This document shows, piece after piece, positions 1 to 7,578 of a stretch of DNA of 27,972 nt. The DNA lies in NCBI GenBank assembly GCA_023445495.1, contig JAEXLC010000175.1, positions 1 to 27,972 of the forward strand, read 5' to 3'. The stretch is from Pseudomonadota bacterium. Lineage in GTDB: Bacteria > Pseudomonadota > Alphaproteobacteria > Sphingomonadales > Sphingomonadaceae. The translations under genes were made by a program, and so were the position numbers. The notes under the pieces are model-generated. The model searched no databases and was not told the origin of the DNA. It worked only from the letters and a program-made list of their open reading frames with translations. Position 1 is the stretch's first letter. Each line of letters opens with the position of its first letter.

Positions 1-66
1 AAGCCGGGATCTCGTGCGGCTCCATCCCGGGCCTTCGCCTGAGATCCCGGCTTTCGCCGGGATGAC
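1..66. repeat. REP-like inverted hairpin pair, family A (left arm cut by window edge)
   Basis: Positions 41-66 hold a 26-nt unit with a TCCCGGC/GCCGGGA stem and a GAAA (or TTTC) loop. It is identical, base for base, to 16023-16048. Bases 1-13 are the remainder of an inverted copy truncated by the window start. Such paired inverted hairpins are common between genes in sphingomonads. It ends 21 nt before the rppH start. Confidence 0.85.
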
Positions 67-87
67 GATGGGGGTAATGCGCCCACC

Positions 88-567
88 ATGACCGATATCG
101 CTTCCCTTCCCTATCGCCCCTGTGCGGGCGTGATGCTGCTCAATCGCCATGGCCAGGTGTTCGTCGGCCAGCGGCTCGATTCCGTGGTCGAGGCCTGGCA
201 GATGCCGCAGGGCGGGATCGATCCGGGCGAGGACGCGCTCGAAGCGGCGTGGCGTGAGCTGTGGGAAGAAACCGGCGTGGCCCGCGAGCTGGCCGAGCTG
301 GTCGCCGAGGCGCCGGACGAGCTGTTCTACGACTTGCCCGAGGACCTGGCCGGGCGGATCTGGAAGGGCAAGTGGCGCGGCCAGCGCCAGCGCTGGTTCC
401 TGTTCCGCTTCCTCGGCGAGGATGGCGATGTGAACATCGAGACCGCCGAGCCCGAGTTCCGCGCCTGGCGCTGGGCCGAGCCGAAGGATCTCCCCGAGCT
501 GATCGTGCCCTTCAAGCGGGCGCTCTATAAGGAACTGTTGACCGTCTTTGGACAACATCTCGTCTGA
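88..567 (+). CDS. rppH: RNA pyrophosphohydrolase (Nudix hydrolase)
   Basis: This 159-residue cytoplasmic protein belongs to the RppH/NudH branch of Nudix hydrolases, which remove pyrophosphate from the 5' end of triphosphorylated mRNA and so open it to decay; some relatives cleave diadenosine polyphosphates. The full Nudix box is visible at residues 42-64 (G42, E48, R56-E57, E60-E61, G63), preceded by the WQMPQGG segment at 37-43 that is typical of RppH. The length matches the family's usual 150-170 residues. The ATG at 88 is the first in-frame start after the upstream repeat, and no strong Shine-Dalgarno sequence is seen. The gene stands alone, 44 nt before the DUF481 gene on the same strand. 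The family assignment is secure; activity on mRNA ends rather than dinucleotides is inferred from sequence type. Confidence 0.93.
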   Translation: MTDIASLPYRPCAGVMLLNRHGQVFVGQRLDSVVEAWQMPQGGIDPGEDALEAAWRELWEETGVARELAELVAEAPDELFYDLPEDLAGRIWKGKWRGQRQRWFLFRFLGEDGDVNIETAEPEFRAWRWAEPKDLPELIVPFKRALYKELLTVFGQHLV

Positions 568-611
568 TCCTGCCCTAGTTTCGCTCCCATAACGGCGATA
601 CGGACCCTGTC

Positions 612-1553
612 ATGCGCGCCTCGCTCCTTGCCCTGCCGTTGCTGTTTGCCGCCCTGCCGGCGATGGCCATGCCGCTGGATGACGATGATGACAGCGTTGC
701 GGCCGCACTCGCGACGGCGAATGTGCCGCAGGCGCTCAAGCTCATGCTCGAGGCGGCGATGGAATCGGGCAACGAGAATGACGTTGCCGTGATCGTCAAA
801 TATGCACGGACCGCGGCGCCGGACGGGGCCGACCAGCTGGTGAAGATCGCGGCGGACTGGCGCGATTCCCGGACGAAGAAGGCGCAGGCCAAGATCCGCA
901 GCGCCGATTTCTTCGCGCTGGTGAAGGGCCATGCCGAGCTTGGCGGCTATGTGACCACCGGCAATACCGAGAATGTCGGCATCGCGGCGGCGATGGAGCT
1001 GAAGCGCGATGGGCTGGCATGGCGCCACAAGCTGCGCATCCAGGGCGATTACCAGGAGAGCCTGGGGATCACCACGCGCGAGCGCTACCTCGCTGCCTAC
1101 GAGCCCAACTGGAAGTTCGACAACCGCGCCTATCTCTATGGCGCCGCGCAATATGAGAGCGATCGCTTCTCGGGCTTCTCCGACCGCGTCTCGCTGTCGA
1201 GCGGGATCGGCTATAGCGCGGTCAAGTCGCCGGCGGTGAAGCTCGACCTCGAAGTCGGCCCGGCATTTCGCTACACCCGATTCATCGACCAGCCGGCCGA
1301 AAGCAATGCCGCCGCCCGCGGAAGCGTGGATTTCGGCTGGAAGATCACCCGGGGCATTTCGGTGACGCAGAACGCCTCGGCCTATCTGCAGAATGCCAAC
1401 AGCACGGTCTCCTCCAAGTCGGCGCTGCTTACCAAGCTCTTCGGGCCGCTCTCGGCGCAGTTCAGCTATTCGCTGCAATATGAAAGCACCCCGGCGATCG
1501 GGCGCAAGAGCACCGATTCCACCAGCCGCGCGGCTCTGGTCGTCGATTTCTGA
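612..1553 (+). CDS. DUF481 (YdiY-like) outer-membrane beta-barrel protein
   Basis: This 313-residue exported protein opens with a clear signal peptide (residues 1-19, ending in PAMA) followed by five consecutive Asp residues (23-27). A mostly helical stretch runs to about residue 100. The rest is a run of alternating amphipathic strands with aromatic girdles (for example near GGYVTTGNTENVG and AYEPNWKFDNRAYLYGAAQY) and ends in VVDF, a terminal Phe typical of proteins inserted by the Bam machinery. The pattern fits DUF481/YdiY, salt-induced outer-membrane proteins whose molecular role is poorly defined. It lies between rppH and the arginine operon, with no obvious functional tie to either. Family recognition is good; a porin-like or structural role is only inferred. 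Confidence 0.82.
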   Translation: MRASLLALPLLFAALPAMAMPLDDDDDSVAAALATANVPQALKLMLEAAMESGNENDVAVIVKYARTAAPDGADQLVKIAADWRDSRTKKAQAKIRSADFFALVKGHAELGGYVTTGNTENVGIAAAMELKRDGLAWRHKLRIQGDYQESLGITTRERYLAAYEPNWKFDNRAYLYGAAQYESDRFSGFSDRVSLSSGIGYSAVKSPAVKLDLEVGPAFRYTRFIDQPAESNAAARGSVDFGWKITRGISVTQNASAYLQNANSTVSSKSALLTKLFGPLSAQFSYSLQYESTPAIGRKSTDSTSRAALVVDF

Positions 1554-1630
1554 CGCCCCATACCCAGATTGCATGAGCTACCGCGCTGGGCGGGGCTGAC
1601 GGCAATAATATTTCGCGCTAGGTCCGGTGG

Positions 1631-2839
1631 ATGACCGAGCTTTCCAAGACAGAACGCGCGGCAGTGGAGAGGGCCGCGGCCTCGCCGATGCTGGCGCGGA
1701 CCGAGGCATGGACGGCGATCAACAGCGGCACCCGCAACATCGCGGGGCTTGCCCGCATGGCGGATGCGCTGGCCGATGCCTTCTCCGTCCTGCCCGGCCC
1801 CCTCGCGCTGGTGGAGCCCGAGCCCGCCGACAGCGTGACCGCCGACGGGCAGGTGCTGCCGCTGGCGCATGGCCATCACCTTCACCTTGCGGTGCGCCCC
1901 GACGCGCCGGTGCAGATCCTGCTGACCGGCCATATGGACACGGTCTACGGCGCCGATCATCCCTTCCAGGCGAACACCTGGCTGCCCGACGGCACCCTCA
2001 ATGCACCGGGTGCGGCCGACATGAAGGGCGGGCTGGCGCTGATGCTCGCGGCGCTGGAGGCAGTGGAGGACAGCCCGCTCGCTTCGCATATCGGCTATGA
2101 GGTGTTGATAAACTCGGACGAGGAGACTGGCTCCTTCTCCTCTGCCGGGCTCATCGCCGGCGCGGCCAAGGGCAAGATTGCGGCGCTCACCTATGAGCCC
2201 GCCCTGCCCGACGGCACGCTGGCGGGCGCGCGTGGAGGCACCGGCAATTTCTCGATCGTGGTCCATGGCAAGTCCGCCCATGCCGGGCGCAATCCCGAGG
2301 AGGGGCGCAACGCGCTGGTCGCGGCCGCGGACCTGGCGATGCGGCTCAATGACGCCAAGGCCCCCGGCCTGGCGGTGAACCCGGCGAAGATCGACGGTGG
2401 CGGACCGAACAATGTCGTGCCCGACCTGGCGATCCTGCGGGTCAATTTCCGGCCCAGGGATGCCGAGGCGATCACCCGCGCCCGGATCGCGATCGACCAG
2501 GCCGTGGCGATCGTGTCGGTGAAGCATGACGTGCGCATCCATGTGCATGGCAGTTTCAACCGTCCGCCCAAGCCGCTGGATGCCGGTGCTGAGAAACTGT
2601 TCGAACTCGTGCGGGCATCGGGCGCCGACCTCGGCATTCCGGTCGCCTGGAAATTCTCGGGCGGGGTCTGCGACGGCAACAACATCGCCGCCTGCGGCGT
2701 GCCGGTGGTCGATACGATGGGCGCGCGCGGCGGCCTGATCCACAGCCCGGACGAGTTCCTGATCCCGGAGAGCCTGGCCGAGCGCGCCGCGCTCTCCGCC
2801 GTCACCATGTTGCGTATCGCCGAAAAGGGGAAGTTATGA
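1631..2839 (+). CDS. M20 family metallohydrolase in the arginine succinyltransferase operon
   Basis: This is a 402-residue zinc-dependent M20 peptidase/deacylase (ArgE/DapE/carboxypeptidase G2 superfamily). Predicted metal ligands and catalytic residues are in place: H101 and D103 in GHMDTV, D130 in ADMKGG, E164-E165 in SDEETG, E189 in TYEP and H371 near the C-terminus. A dimerisation lid domain with GKSAHAG begins near 212. There is no signal peptide, so it should be cytoplasmic. Its stop overlaps the astA start (ATGA), making it the first gene of a coupled operon with astA and astB. A reasonable inference is that it removes an acyl group from an intermediate of arginine breakdown, perhaps standing in for AstE (succinylglutamate desuccinylase), which is normally a different fold (M14-like). 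The substrate cannot be read from sequence; a general aminoacyl or peptide hydrolase remains possible. Confidence 0.85.
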   Translation: MTELSKTERAAVERAAASPMLARTEAWTAINSGTRNIAGLARMADALADAFSVLPGPLALVEPEPADSVTADGQVLPLAHGHHLHLAVRPDAPVQILLTGHMDTVYGADHPFQANTWLPDGTLNAPGAADMKGGLALMLAALEAVEDSPLASHIGYEVLINSDEETGSFSSAGLIAGAAKGKIAALTYEPALPDGTLAGARGGTGNFSIVVHGKSAHAGRNPEEGRNALVAAADLAMRLNDAKAPGLAVNPAKIDGGGPNNVVPDLAILRVNFRPRDAEAITRARIAIDQAVAIVSVKHDVRIHVHGSFNRPPKPLDAGAEKLFELVRASGADLGIPVAWKFSGGVCDGNNIAACGVPVVDTMGARGGLIHSPDEFLIPESLAERAALSAVTMLRIAEKGKL

Positions 2840-3846
2840 GTTTCGTGATCCGTGCCGCCCGCGACGAGGATCTGCAGGCGCTCTACGAGATGGCGAAGCT
2901 GACCGGCGGCGGCTTCACCAACCTGCAGCCCGAGAAGGAAGTGCTCCGCGCCAAGCTCGCGCGCAGCCACACTGCCTTCGATCGCCCCGAGGACGAGAGC
3001 GGCGACGATGTGTTCGTGCTGGTGCTCGAGAATGTCGATACCGGCGAAGTGCGCGGCACCTGCCAGATCTTCACCGCAGTCGGGCAGCGCTGGCCCTTCT
3101 ACTCCTATCGCCTCGCCACCGAGACCAAGCATAGCGAGGAGCTGGGCCGCACCTTCCGCGCCGAGACGCTGAGCCTGGTAAACGACCTGGAGGGCTGCTC
3201 CGAGGTCGGCGGGCTGTTCCTGCATCCGGGCGAGCGCGCCGGGGGGCTCGGCATGCTGCTGGCGCGCAGCCGCTACATGTTCATCGCCCGCCACCGCGCG
3301 CGCTTCGCCGAGCGGATCCTCGCCGAGCTGCGCGGCGTGATCGACGAAGCGGGCGGCTCGCCCTTCTGGGACGGGGTCGCCGGACGCTTCTTCGGGATGA
3401 ATTTCCAGGAAGCAGACAGCTTCAATGCGGTGAATGGCAACCAATTCATCGCCGACCTCATGCCCAAGCACCCGATCTACACCGCGATGCTCTCCGAGAG
3501 CGCGCGGGGAGTGATCGGCCTGCCCCACCCTTCGGGCCGCGCCGCGATGCGGATGCTGGAGAGCGAGGGTTTCGCCTGGGAACGCTATGTCGACATCTTC
3601 GACGGCGGCCCGACGATGACCGCGCGCACCGACCAGGTGAACACCGTGCGCGACGCGAGGACCGCGAAGGTGGTCGCGATCGAAATGGGTGGCGAGGCGG
3701 CACTGGTCGCGACCGGACGATTGACCGGCTTCCGGGTGACGCAGGGCCGCGTGGCGGCGCGGGGCGATGGCGTCGTCATCGATCCGCGCACAGCCGAGTT
3801 GCTCGGGGTCGGACTGGGCGACGACGTCATGCATGTGGGGCGCTGA
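2836..3846 (+). CDS. astA: Arginine N-succinyltransferase
   Basis: AstA catalyses the first step of the AST pathway: succinyl-CoA plus L-arginine gives N2-succinylarginine. The 336-residue product is close to the usual 340 or so and begins with the GNAT-like opening VIRAARDEDLQALYEMAK, followed by TGGGFTNLQ, both typical of AstA. A later segment (GGLFLHPGERAGGLGMLLAR) matches the acyl-CoA-binding region of the fold, and SPFWDGVAGRFFGMNF is also characteristic. It is translationally coupled on both sides: ATGA overlap with the upstream hydrolase, TGATG overlap with astB. A good Shine-Dalgarno (AAGGGGAAG) lies inside the end of the upstream gene. The enzyme is cytoplasmic. Only one AstA copy is present, whereas some pseudomonads have paired subunits. 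Confidence 0.95.
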   Translation: MSFVIRAARDEDLQALYEMAKLTGGGFTNLQPEKEVLRAKLARSHTAFDRPEDESGDDVFVLVLENVDTGEVRGTCQIFTAVGQRWPFYSYRLATETKHSEELGRTFRAETLSLVNDLEGCSEVGGLFLHPGERAGGLGMLLARSRYMFIARHRARFAERILAELRGVIDEAGGSPFWDGVAGRFFGMNFQEADSFNAVNGNQFIADLMPKHPIYTAMLSESARGVIGLPHPSGRAAMRMLESEGFAWERYVDIFDGGPTMTARTDQVNTVRDARTAKVVAIEMGGEAALVATGRLTGFRVTQGRVAARGDGVVIDPRTAELLGVGLGDDVMHVGR

Positions 3847-5105
3847 TGCTGGTCGAGATCAATTTCGACGGGATCATCGGCCCCAGCCATAATTATGCCG
3901 GGCTGAGCCATGGCAACCTGGCGGCGACGCGCAACCGGGGCGAGACCTCGTACCCGCGTGCCGCGGCATTGCAGGGCATCGCCAAGATGCGGGCGAATAT
4001 CGCGCTGGGGCTGACCCAGGGCGTGCTGCTGCCTCATGCCCGGCCCGATCATCGCTGGCTGGCGAGCCTGGGCACTCGCTTCGAGGACGCGCCCCCGCAC
4101 ACCCAGGCGCAAGCGCTCTCCGCCTCGCCGATGTGGGCGGCCAATGCCGCGACCGTCTCACCGGCACCCGATACCGGCGACGGCAAATGCCATCTGAGCG
4201 TCGCCAACCTGGTGACGATGCCGCATCGCAGCCATGAATGGCCCGAGACGCTGGCCCAGCTCCGCCTCGCCTTTGCGAACCCGGCCTTCGCGGTGCACAG
4301 GCCCGTGCCGGCGCCGTTTGGGGATGAGGGCGCGGCCAATCACATGCGGCTTGCCGCCGAGCATGGCGCGCCGGGCGTCGAGATATTCGTCTATGGCATT
4401 TCGGGCGGGCCCTTCCCTGCCCGCCAGCACCCCGATGCCAGCGCGGCCGTGGCGCGCCGGCATCGACTCGAGCGCGTGCTGTTCGTCCAGCAATCCGAGG
4501 AAGCGATCGCCGCGGGAGCCTTCCACAATGACGTGGTCGCGGTGGCGAACGGACGGGTGCTGTTCGCCCACGAACAGGCCTTTGCCGACAAGGACCGCTT
4601 CTACGCCGATCTGCGCGCGATGCTGCCCGAGGTCGAGATCGTCGAGGTGCCGGCGGCGAAGGTCAGCCTGGCCGATGCGATCAGATCCTACCTGTTCAAC
4701 GCCCAGCTGGTGACCCTCCCCTCGGGCGAGACGGCGCTGGTGCTGCCCGGCGAGGCACAGGCGACGCCGAGCGTGTGGAACTGGCTGCAGGACCATGTCG
4801 CGGGCAATGGCCCGATCCGGCGGCTCGAAGTGGTCGATGTCCGCCAGTCCATGGCCAATGGCGGCGGCCCCGCCTGCCTGCGGCTGCGCGTGGTCTGCGA
4901 TCCGGCAACGGTCGATCCGCGCTTCCTGGTCGATGATGCCAGGCTCGATCGCATCGCATCGGTGATCGAGGCGCATTGGCCCGAGGCGATCCCGTTCGAC
5001 TCGATCGCTGATCCGGCTGTGGTCGCCAAGGTGGAAGCGGCGCGCGCCGCGCTGCTCGAGGCGCTCGACCTGTCGGATTTACTTACAGGTAACCACTTAA
5101 TTTAA
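3846..5105 (+). CDS. astB: N-succinylarginine dihydrolase
   Basis: AstB converts N2-succinylarginine to N2-succinylornithine, CO2 and two ammonia, the nitrogen-releasing step of the AST pathway. The 419-residue protein starts with the family signature VEINFDGIIGPSHNYAGLS. The Glu-His-Cys catalytic set expected from the E. coli enzyme can be placed at E161 (FGDEGAANHMRL), H228 (FHNDVVAVANG) and C344 (NGGGPACLRLRV). It is slightly shorter than the E. coli protein (about 447). It is the last gene of the coupled hydrolase-astA-astB operon. Genes for the remaining steps (astC aminotransferase, astD dehydrogenase, a classical astE) are not in the window, so they must lie elsewhere or be replaced. 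Confidence 0.95.
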   Translation: MLVEINFDGIIGPSHNYAGLSHGNLAATRNRGETSYPRAAALQGIAKMRANIALGLTQGVLLPHARPDHRWLASLGTRFEDAPPHTQAQALSASPMWAANAATVSPAPDTGDGKCHLSVANLVTMPHRSHEWPETLAQLRLAFANPAFAVHRPVPAPFGDEGAANHMRLAAEHGAPGVEIFVYGISGGPFPARQHPDASAAVARRHRLERVLFVQQSEEAIAAGAFHNDVVAVANGRVLFAHEQAFADKDRFYADLRAMLPEVEIVEVPAAKVSLADAIRSYLFNAQLVTLPSGETALVLPGEAQATPSVWNWLQDHVAGNGPIRRLEVVDVRQSMANGGGPACLRLRVVCDPATVDPRFLVDDARLDRIASVIEAHWPEAIPFDSIADPAVVAKVEAARAALLEALDLSDLLTGNHLI

Positions 5106-5156
5106 CGCGAAACTACGCGTTTTCGCGCTTGGCCCGGGGCTTGCTTAACCCTTGGC

Positions 5157-5369
5157 ATGTTCTACCGCATCGGCCGCCTGTTCACGATCAAGTCCAAGTT
5201 CGAGGCCTTCCTCGTCATCTATGGCCTCGCCTGCGGCGCGACCGAGCGCGGCGTGCACTATCTCGGCAAGTTTCCCGGGTGGGAGGGCTGGATGCTCTTC
5301 GCACTCTGCCCGATTGCTGTATTCATGGCGGGCGCCAAGATCCTGGACAGCTTCGATGTTCCGGATTGA
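5157..5369 (+). CDS. Small two-helix membrane protein, unknown function
   Basis: This 70-residue ORF has two hydrophobic segments, about residues 15-30 (FEAFLVIYGLACGA) and 44-61 (GWMLFALCPIAVFMAG), separated by a short polar loop with several charged residues. That suggests a small inner-membrane hairpin protein. The ATG at 5157 follows a modest upstream context with no strong Shine-Dalgarno. It lies 51 nt after astB and 71 nt before the kinase-like gene, on the same strand. I do not recognise a named family. The hydrophobic pattern and its compact fit between two real genes argue that it is expressed. A role with its kinase-like neighbour is possible but unsupported. Confidence 0.6.
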   Translation: MFYRIGRLFTIKSKFEAFLVIYGLACGATERGVHYLGKFPGWEGWMLFALCPIAVFMAGAKILDSFDVPD

Positions 5370-5440
5370 CCAGCGAATTGTTTCTGTAACGATCGGGGTT
5401 TAGCGGCCGTCGGGCTGGCCTGTGGGGAGGTTTTGAGCGC

Positions 5441-6742
5441 GTGCGTTTGTTCCGGGGTATCTTTACTTCTCTCGCGGCCCAGGCGCTGCTCGCGGCGGTG
5501 GTGCCGGGCGGCCTGATGGTATTCGTGATGCACGAGAGCCAGCAGGCCGAGCTGGTCCAGCGCGACCGCGAGCGGCTCGATGCCTTTGCGCAGACCGCGG
5601 CGGAAGCGGCGCGGGCCGGTCGCCCGCTCGACCAGGTGGCGCAGCTCCCCGGGCCGCTCGCCGGGCGGGTGCTGATCGTCGACCCGCAGGGCCAGGCGAT
5701 CGCCGGCCCGACCACCAGCGTCACGCCGCGCGCCGAACGCCCCATCCAGGTCGATGGCCGCACCGTGGCGACCGCCAAGATCGTCCGCGCCCCCGATCTC
5801 AACGACCAGGACCGCCGCGTGCTTGCCACCCAGTATATTGGTGTGGCGGCGATCGTGCTGGTGCTGTTCGTGCTGCTGCTGGTGATGGCCTATGTCTTCG
5901 CCCGGCGCTGGTCCAGGCCGCAGCTCCAGCTCTACCGGATGAGCCGCGACGTGGTGAACGGCGACCTCGACCTTTATTTCGACGAGGAAGGCCCGTCGGA
6001 GGTGGTGGCGACGATGCGCAACCTGCGCCGAATCGCCAGCCAGTTCAGCCGCCTGGAGACCGCGCGCCGCACCTGGCTGGTGTCGATCTCGGGCGAACTG
6101 AAGGCGCCCACCGAGAATATGGGCGAGCATTTCATCAAGCTGTGCGAAGTGGATCCCCCGCTGCCGCCCGAGCTGATCGGTGCGATCGAGGAAGATACCC
6201 GCCGGCTGATCCATATGGCCGAGGACCTGAATGCCGTCGCGCTGGCCGATCTCGGCCGCCTGCCGGTCAGCTTCGCCCAGGTCGATCCGCGCGCACTGAT
6301 CCACAACGCGATCTATGCCGACAAGAAGCGTGCCGAGGCGCAGGGCGTGCGCCTCGAGACCAGCACGCTGCCCGAATATACGGTTATCGTGAAATGGGAC
6401 GGCGCGCGCATCGAGCAGCTGTTTGGCGCGCTGATCGACAATTCGCTGCGCTACACGCCGAAGAACGGCCGAATCGTGCTGGGGCTTGAGAGTTCGCGCG
6501 ATGCCTGGCGCCTCATCATCGACGACAACGCCCCGGGCGTGGACGTGATGCTCGCCCAGCGATTGTTCGAACCCTTCTATCGCAGCTCGGATCGGGCGGA
6601 CGAATCGGCCGCGTCCGGCCTGGGCCTGGCGACCGCCCGCGCGATCGTCGAGGCGCATCATGGTCGCATCGAAGCGAGCCGTTCGCCGATCGGCGGCCTG
6701 CGCGTGACGGTGATCCTGCCGGGTAACCCGCCTACCGCCTGA
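5441..6742 (+). CDS. Histidine-kinase-like membrane protein lacking the phospho-acceptor histidine
   Basis: This 433-residue protein has a two-component sensor architecture: TM1 about 8-30, a periplasmic region of about 100 residues, TM2 about 132-153, a HAMP-like linker about 155-205, a HisKA-like helix pair about 203-265, and a HATPase_c domain about 315-430. The ATPase domain keeps the N box (DNSLRYTP, N334), the F box (FEPFYRSSD) and the G2 box (SGLGLATA). The G1 box reads DNAPGV, with Ala for the usual Gly. At the H box the usual S-H-E-L is S-G-E-L, so residue 218 (codon GGC at 6092-6094) is Gly and His is missing. The start is GTG, with GGGGAGG about 10 nt upstream. No response-regulator gene is adjacent. 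By family it is BaeS/EnvZ-like; the missing His implies it cannot autophosphorylate in the usual way and may act as a pseudokinase or modulator. Confidence 0.85.
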   Translation: MRLFRGIFTSLAAQALLAAVVPGGLMVFVMHESQQAELVQRDRERLDAFAQTAAEAARAGRPLDQVAQLPGPLAGRVLIVDPQGQAIAGPTTSVTPRAERPIQVDGRTVATAKIVRAPDLNDQDRRVLATQYIGVAAIVLVLFVLLLVMAYVFARRWSRPQLQLYRMSRDVVNGDLDLYFDEEGPSEVVATMRNLRRIASQFSRLETARRTWLVSISGELKAPTENMGEHFIKLCEVDPPLPPELIGAIEEDTRRLIHMAEDLNAVALADLGRLPVSFAQVDPRALIHNAIYADKKRAEAQGVRLETSTLPEYTVIVKWDGARIEQLFGALIDNSLRYTPKNGRIVLGLESSRDAWRLIIDDNAPGVDVMLAQRLFEPFYRSSDRADESAASGLGLATARAIVEAHHGRIEASRSPIGGLRVTVILPGNPPTA

Positions 6743-6769
6743 TTTGCCCTGTAAAGGCCGACAGACACC

Positions 6770-6804
6770 AGCCCCGCCCGACCCCGGTCTTGGCGGGGCT
6801 TTTT
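6770..6804 (+). terminator. Intrinsic terminator after the kinase-like gene
   Basis: AGCCCCGCC at 6770-6778 pairs perfectly with GGCGGGGCT at 6792-6800, followed by a T run (T5 counting the last stem base). It lies 27 nt after the stop codon of the kinase-like gene on the same strand. Confidence 0.85.
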
Positions 6805-6865
6805 CATTCGGAAGGCTTCTGAGGGGCCTTACTGGCGCCACGCATGGCGCTGGAGCTCAAAACAG

Positions 6866-6902
6866 AAAAACCCCGCTAAGCCACTGGCCTAGCGGGGTTT
6901 TA
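6866..6902 (-). terminator. Bidirectional intrinsic terminator, mainly for tRNA-Arg
   Basis: AAAACCCCGCTA (6867-6878) pairs with TAGCGGGGTTTT (6890-6901), and an inner GCC/GGC stem closes on an ACT loop. There is a T tract on both strands. It begins 3 nt after the 3' end of the - strand tRNA gene, so it terminates that transcript and can also stop leftover + strand transcription. Confidence 0.85.
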
Positions 6903-6904
6903 AT

Positions 6905-6981
6905 TGGCGCACCCGGAACGATTCGAACGTCCGACCCTCAGATTCGTAGTCTGATGCTCTATCCAGCTGAGCTACGGGTGC
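6905..6981 (-). tRNA. tRNA-Arg (anticodon ACG)
   Basis: The gene is 77 nt including an encoded CCA. Acceptor arms GCACCCG (5') and CGGGTGC (3') pair fully, with G as discriminator base. The D arm (AGCTCAGCTGGATAGAGC), the anticodon stem TCAGA/TCTGA around loop CTACGAA, and the T arm with GTTCGAATC are all canonical. Anticodon ACG is normally edited to ICG and reads CGU, CGC and CGA. The gene is followed directly by a strong terminator. Confidence 0.97.
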
Positions 6982-7063
6982 GCTGTGGAGGGGAGCCTTT
7001 AGAAGCGCTTTTTGGATCGCGCAAGCCGTTGCGTGCACTTTTCCACAGGCATAAGGCACTTTC

Positions 7064-7561
7064 ATGCGATTTATTCTGCTGATCAGCCTCACCGCCCTCG
7101 CCGGATGCACCGAATCCACGGGGCGCTACCCCTCGTTGCTGCCCCGGCCGATCGAATCCACGAGCCTGGCCGAGCCCGAGCGCCCGGCGGTGGTGGCGAC
7201 GCCCGACGCGGCGCTCGACAAGCGAATCGGCGAGATTCGGGGAACGCTGGCCGAAGGGATCAAGGCGTTCACCGCCGGTGCGCAGGATGCCGAAGCCAAG
7301 ATCGCTGTCTCGCGCGGGCTTCCGCAGGGCTCCGAGGCCTGGCTGCAGGCGCAGGTGGCGATGGGATCGCTTGCCGAGCTGCGCCGCCCGGCGGTCTCGG
7401 CGCTTTCCGAGCTGGAGGAACTGGCGACCCAGCGTGGCGTCGATGGCCTGCCGCCCTACCCCGCGCTCGATTCGGCGGTGGCCGAGGCCGATCAGGCGGC
7501 GACGCAGCAGCAGGCGCGAATCGATTCGCTGGAAGCCGCGCTGGGCGGCTCCGGAAACTAG
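7064..7561 (+). CDS. Small predicted lipoprotein, unknown function
   Basis: This 165-residue protein starts with a type II signal peptide (MRFILLISLTALAGC), in which LAGC is a good lipobox that places the lipidated Cys at residue 15. The mature part is rich in Ala, Glu and Leu. It reads as mainly helical from about residue 45 to the end (for example LDKRIGEIRGTLAEGIKAF and ARIDSLEAALGG), suggesting a coiled-coil or helical-bundle periplasmic lipoprotein. AAGG sits about 10 nt upstream of the ATG as a plausible ribosome-binding site. It is convergent with the transporter/spermidine-synthase gene, with only 17 nt between the two stops. I do not recognise a named family; a role at the envelope is inferred from the lipobox alone. 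Confidence 0.75.
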   Translation: MRFILLISLTALAGCTESTGRYPSLLPRPIESTSLAEPERPAVVATPDAALDKRIGEIRGTLAEGIKAFTAGAQDAEAKIAVSRGLPQGSEAWLQAQVAMGSLAELRRPAVSALSELEELATQRGVDGLPPYPALDSAVAEADQAATQQQARIDSLEAALGGSGN

Positions 7562-7578
7562 GACCCGGAAACCAGGTC

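Noticed and set aside
1554..1600. GCCCC...GGGGC pairing after the DUF481 gene as an intrinsic terminator.
   Set aside because: The stem is interrupted, the loop is long and no T run follows.
2191..3834. Long - strand open frame opposite the M20 hydrolase and astA.
   Set aside because: No recognisable motif; the + strand genes there are coupled by ATGA overlap and have intact active sites.
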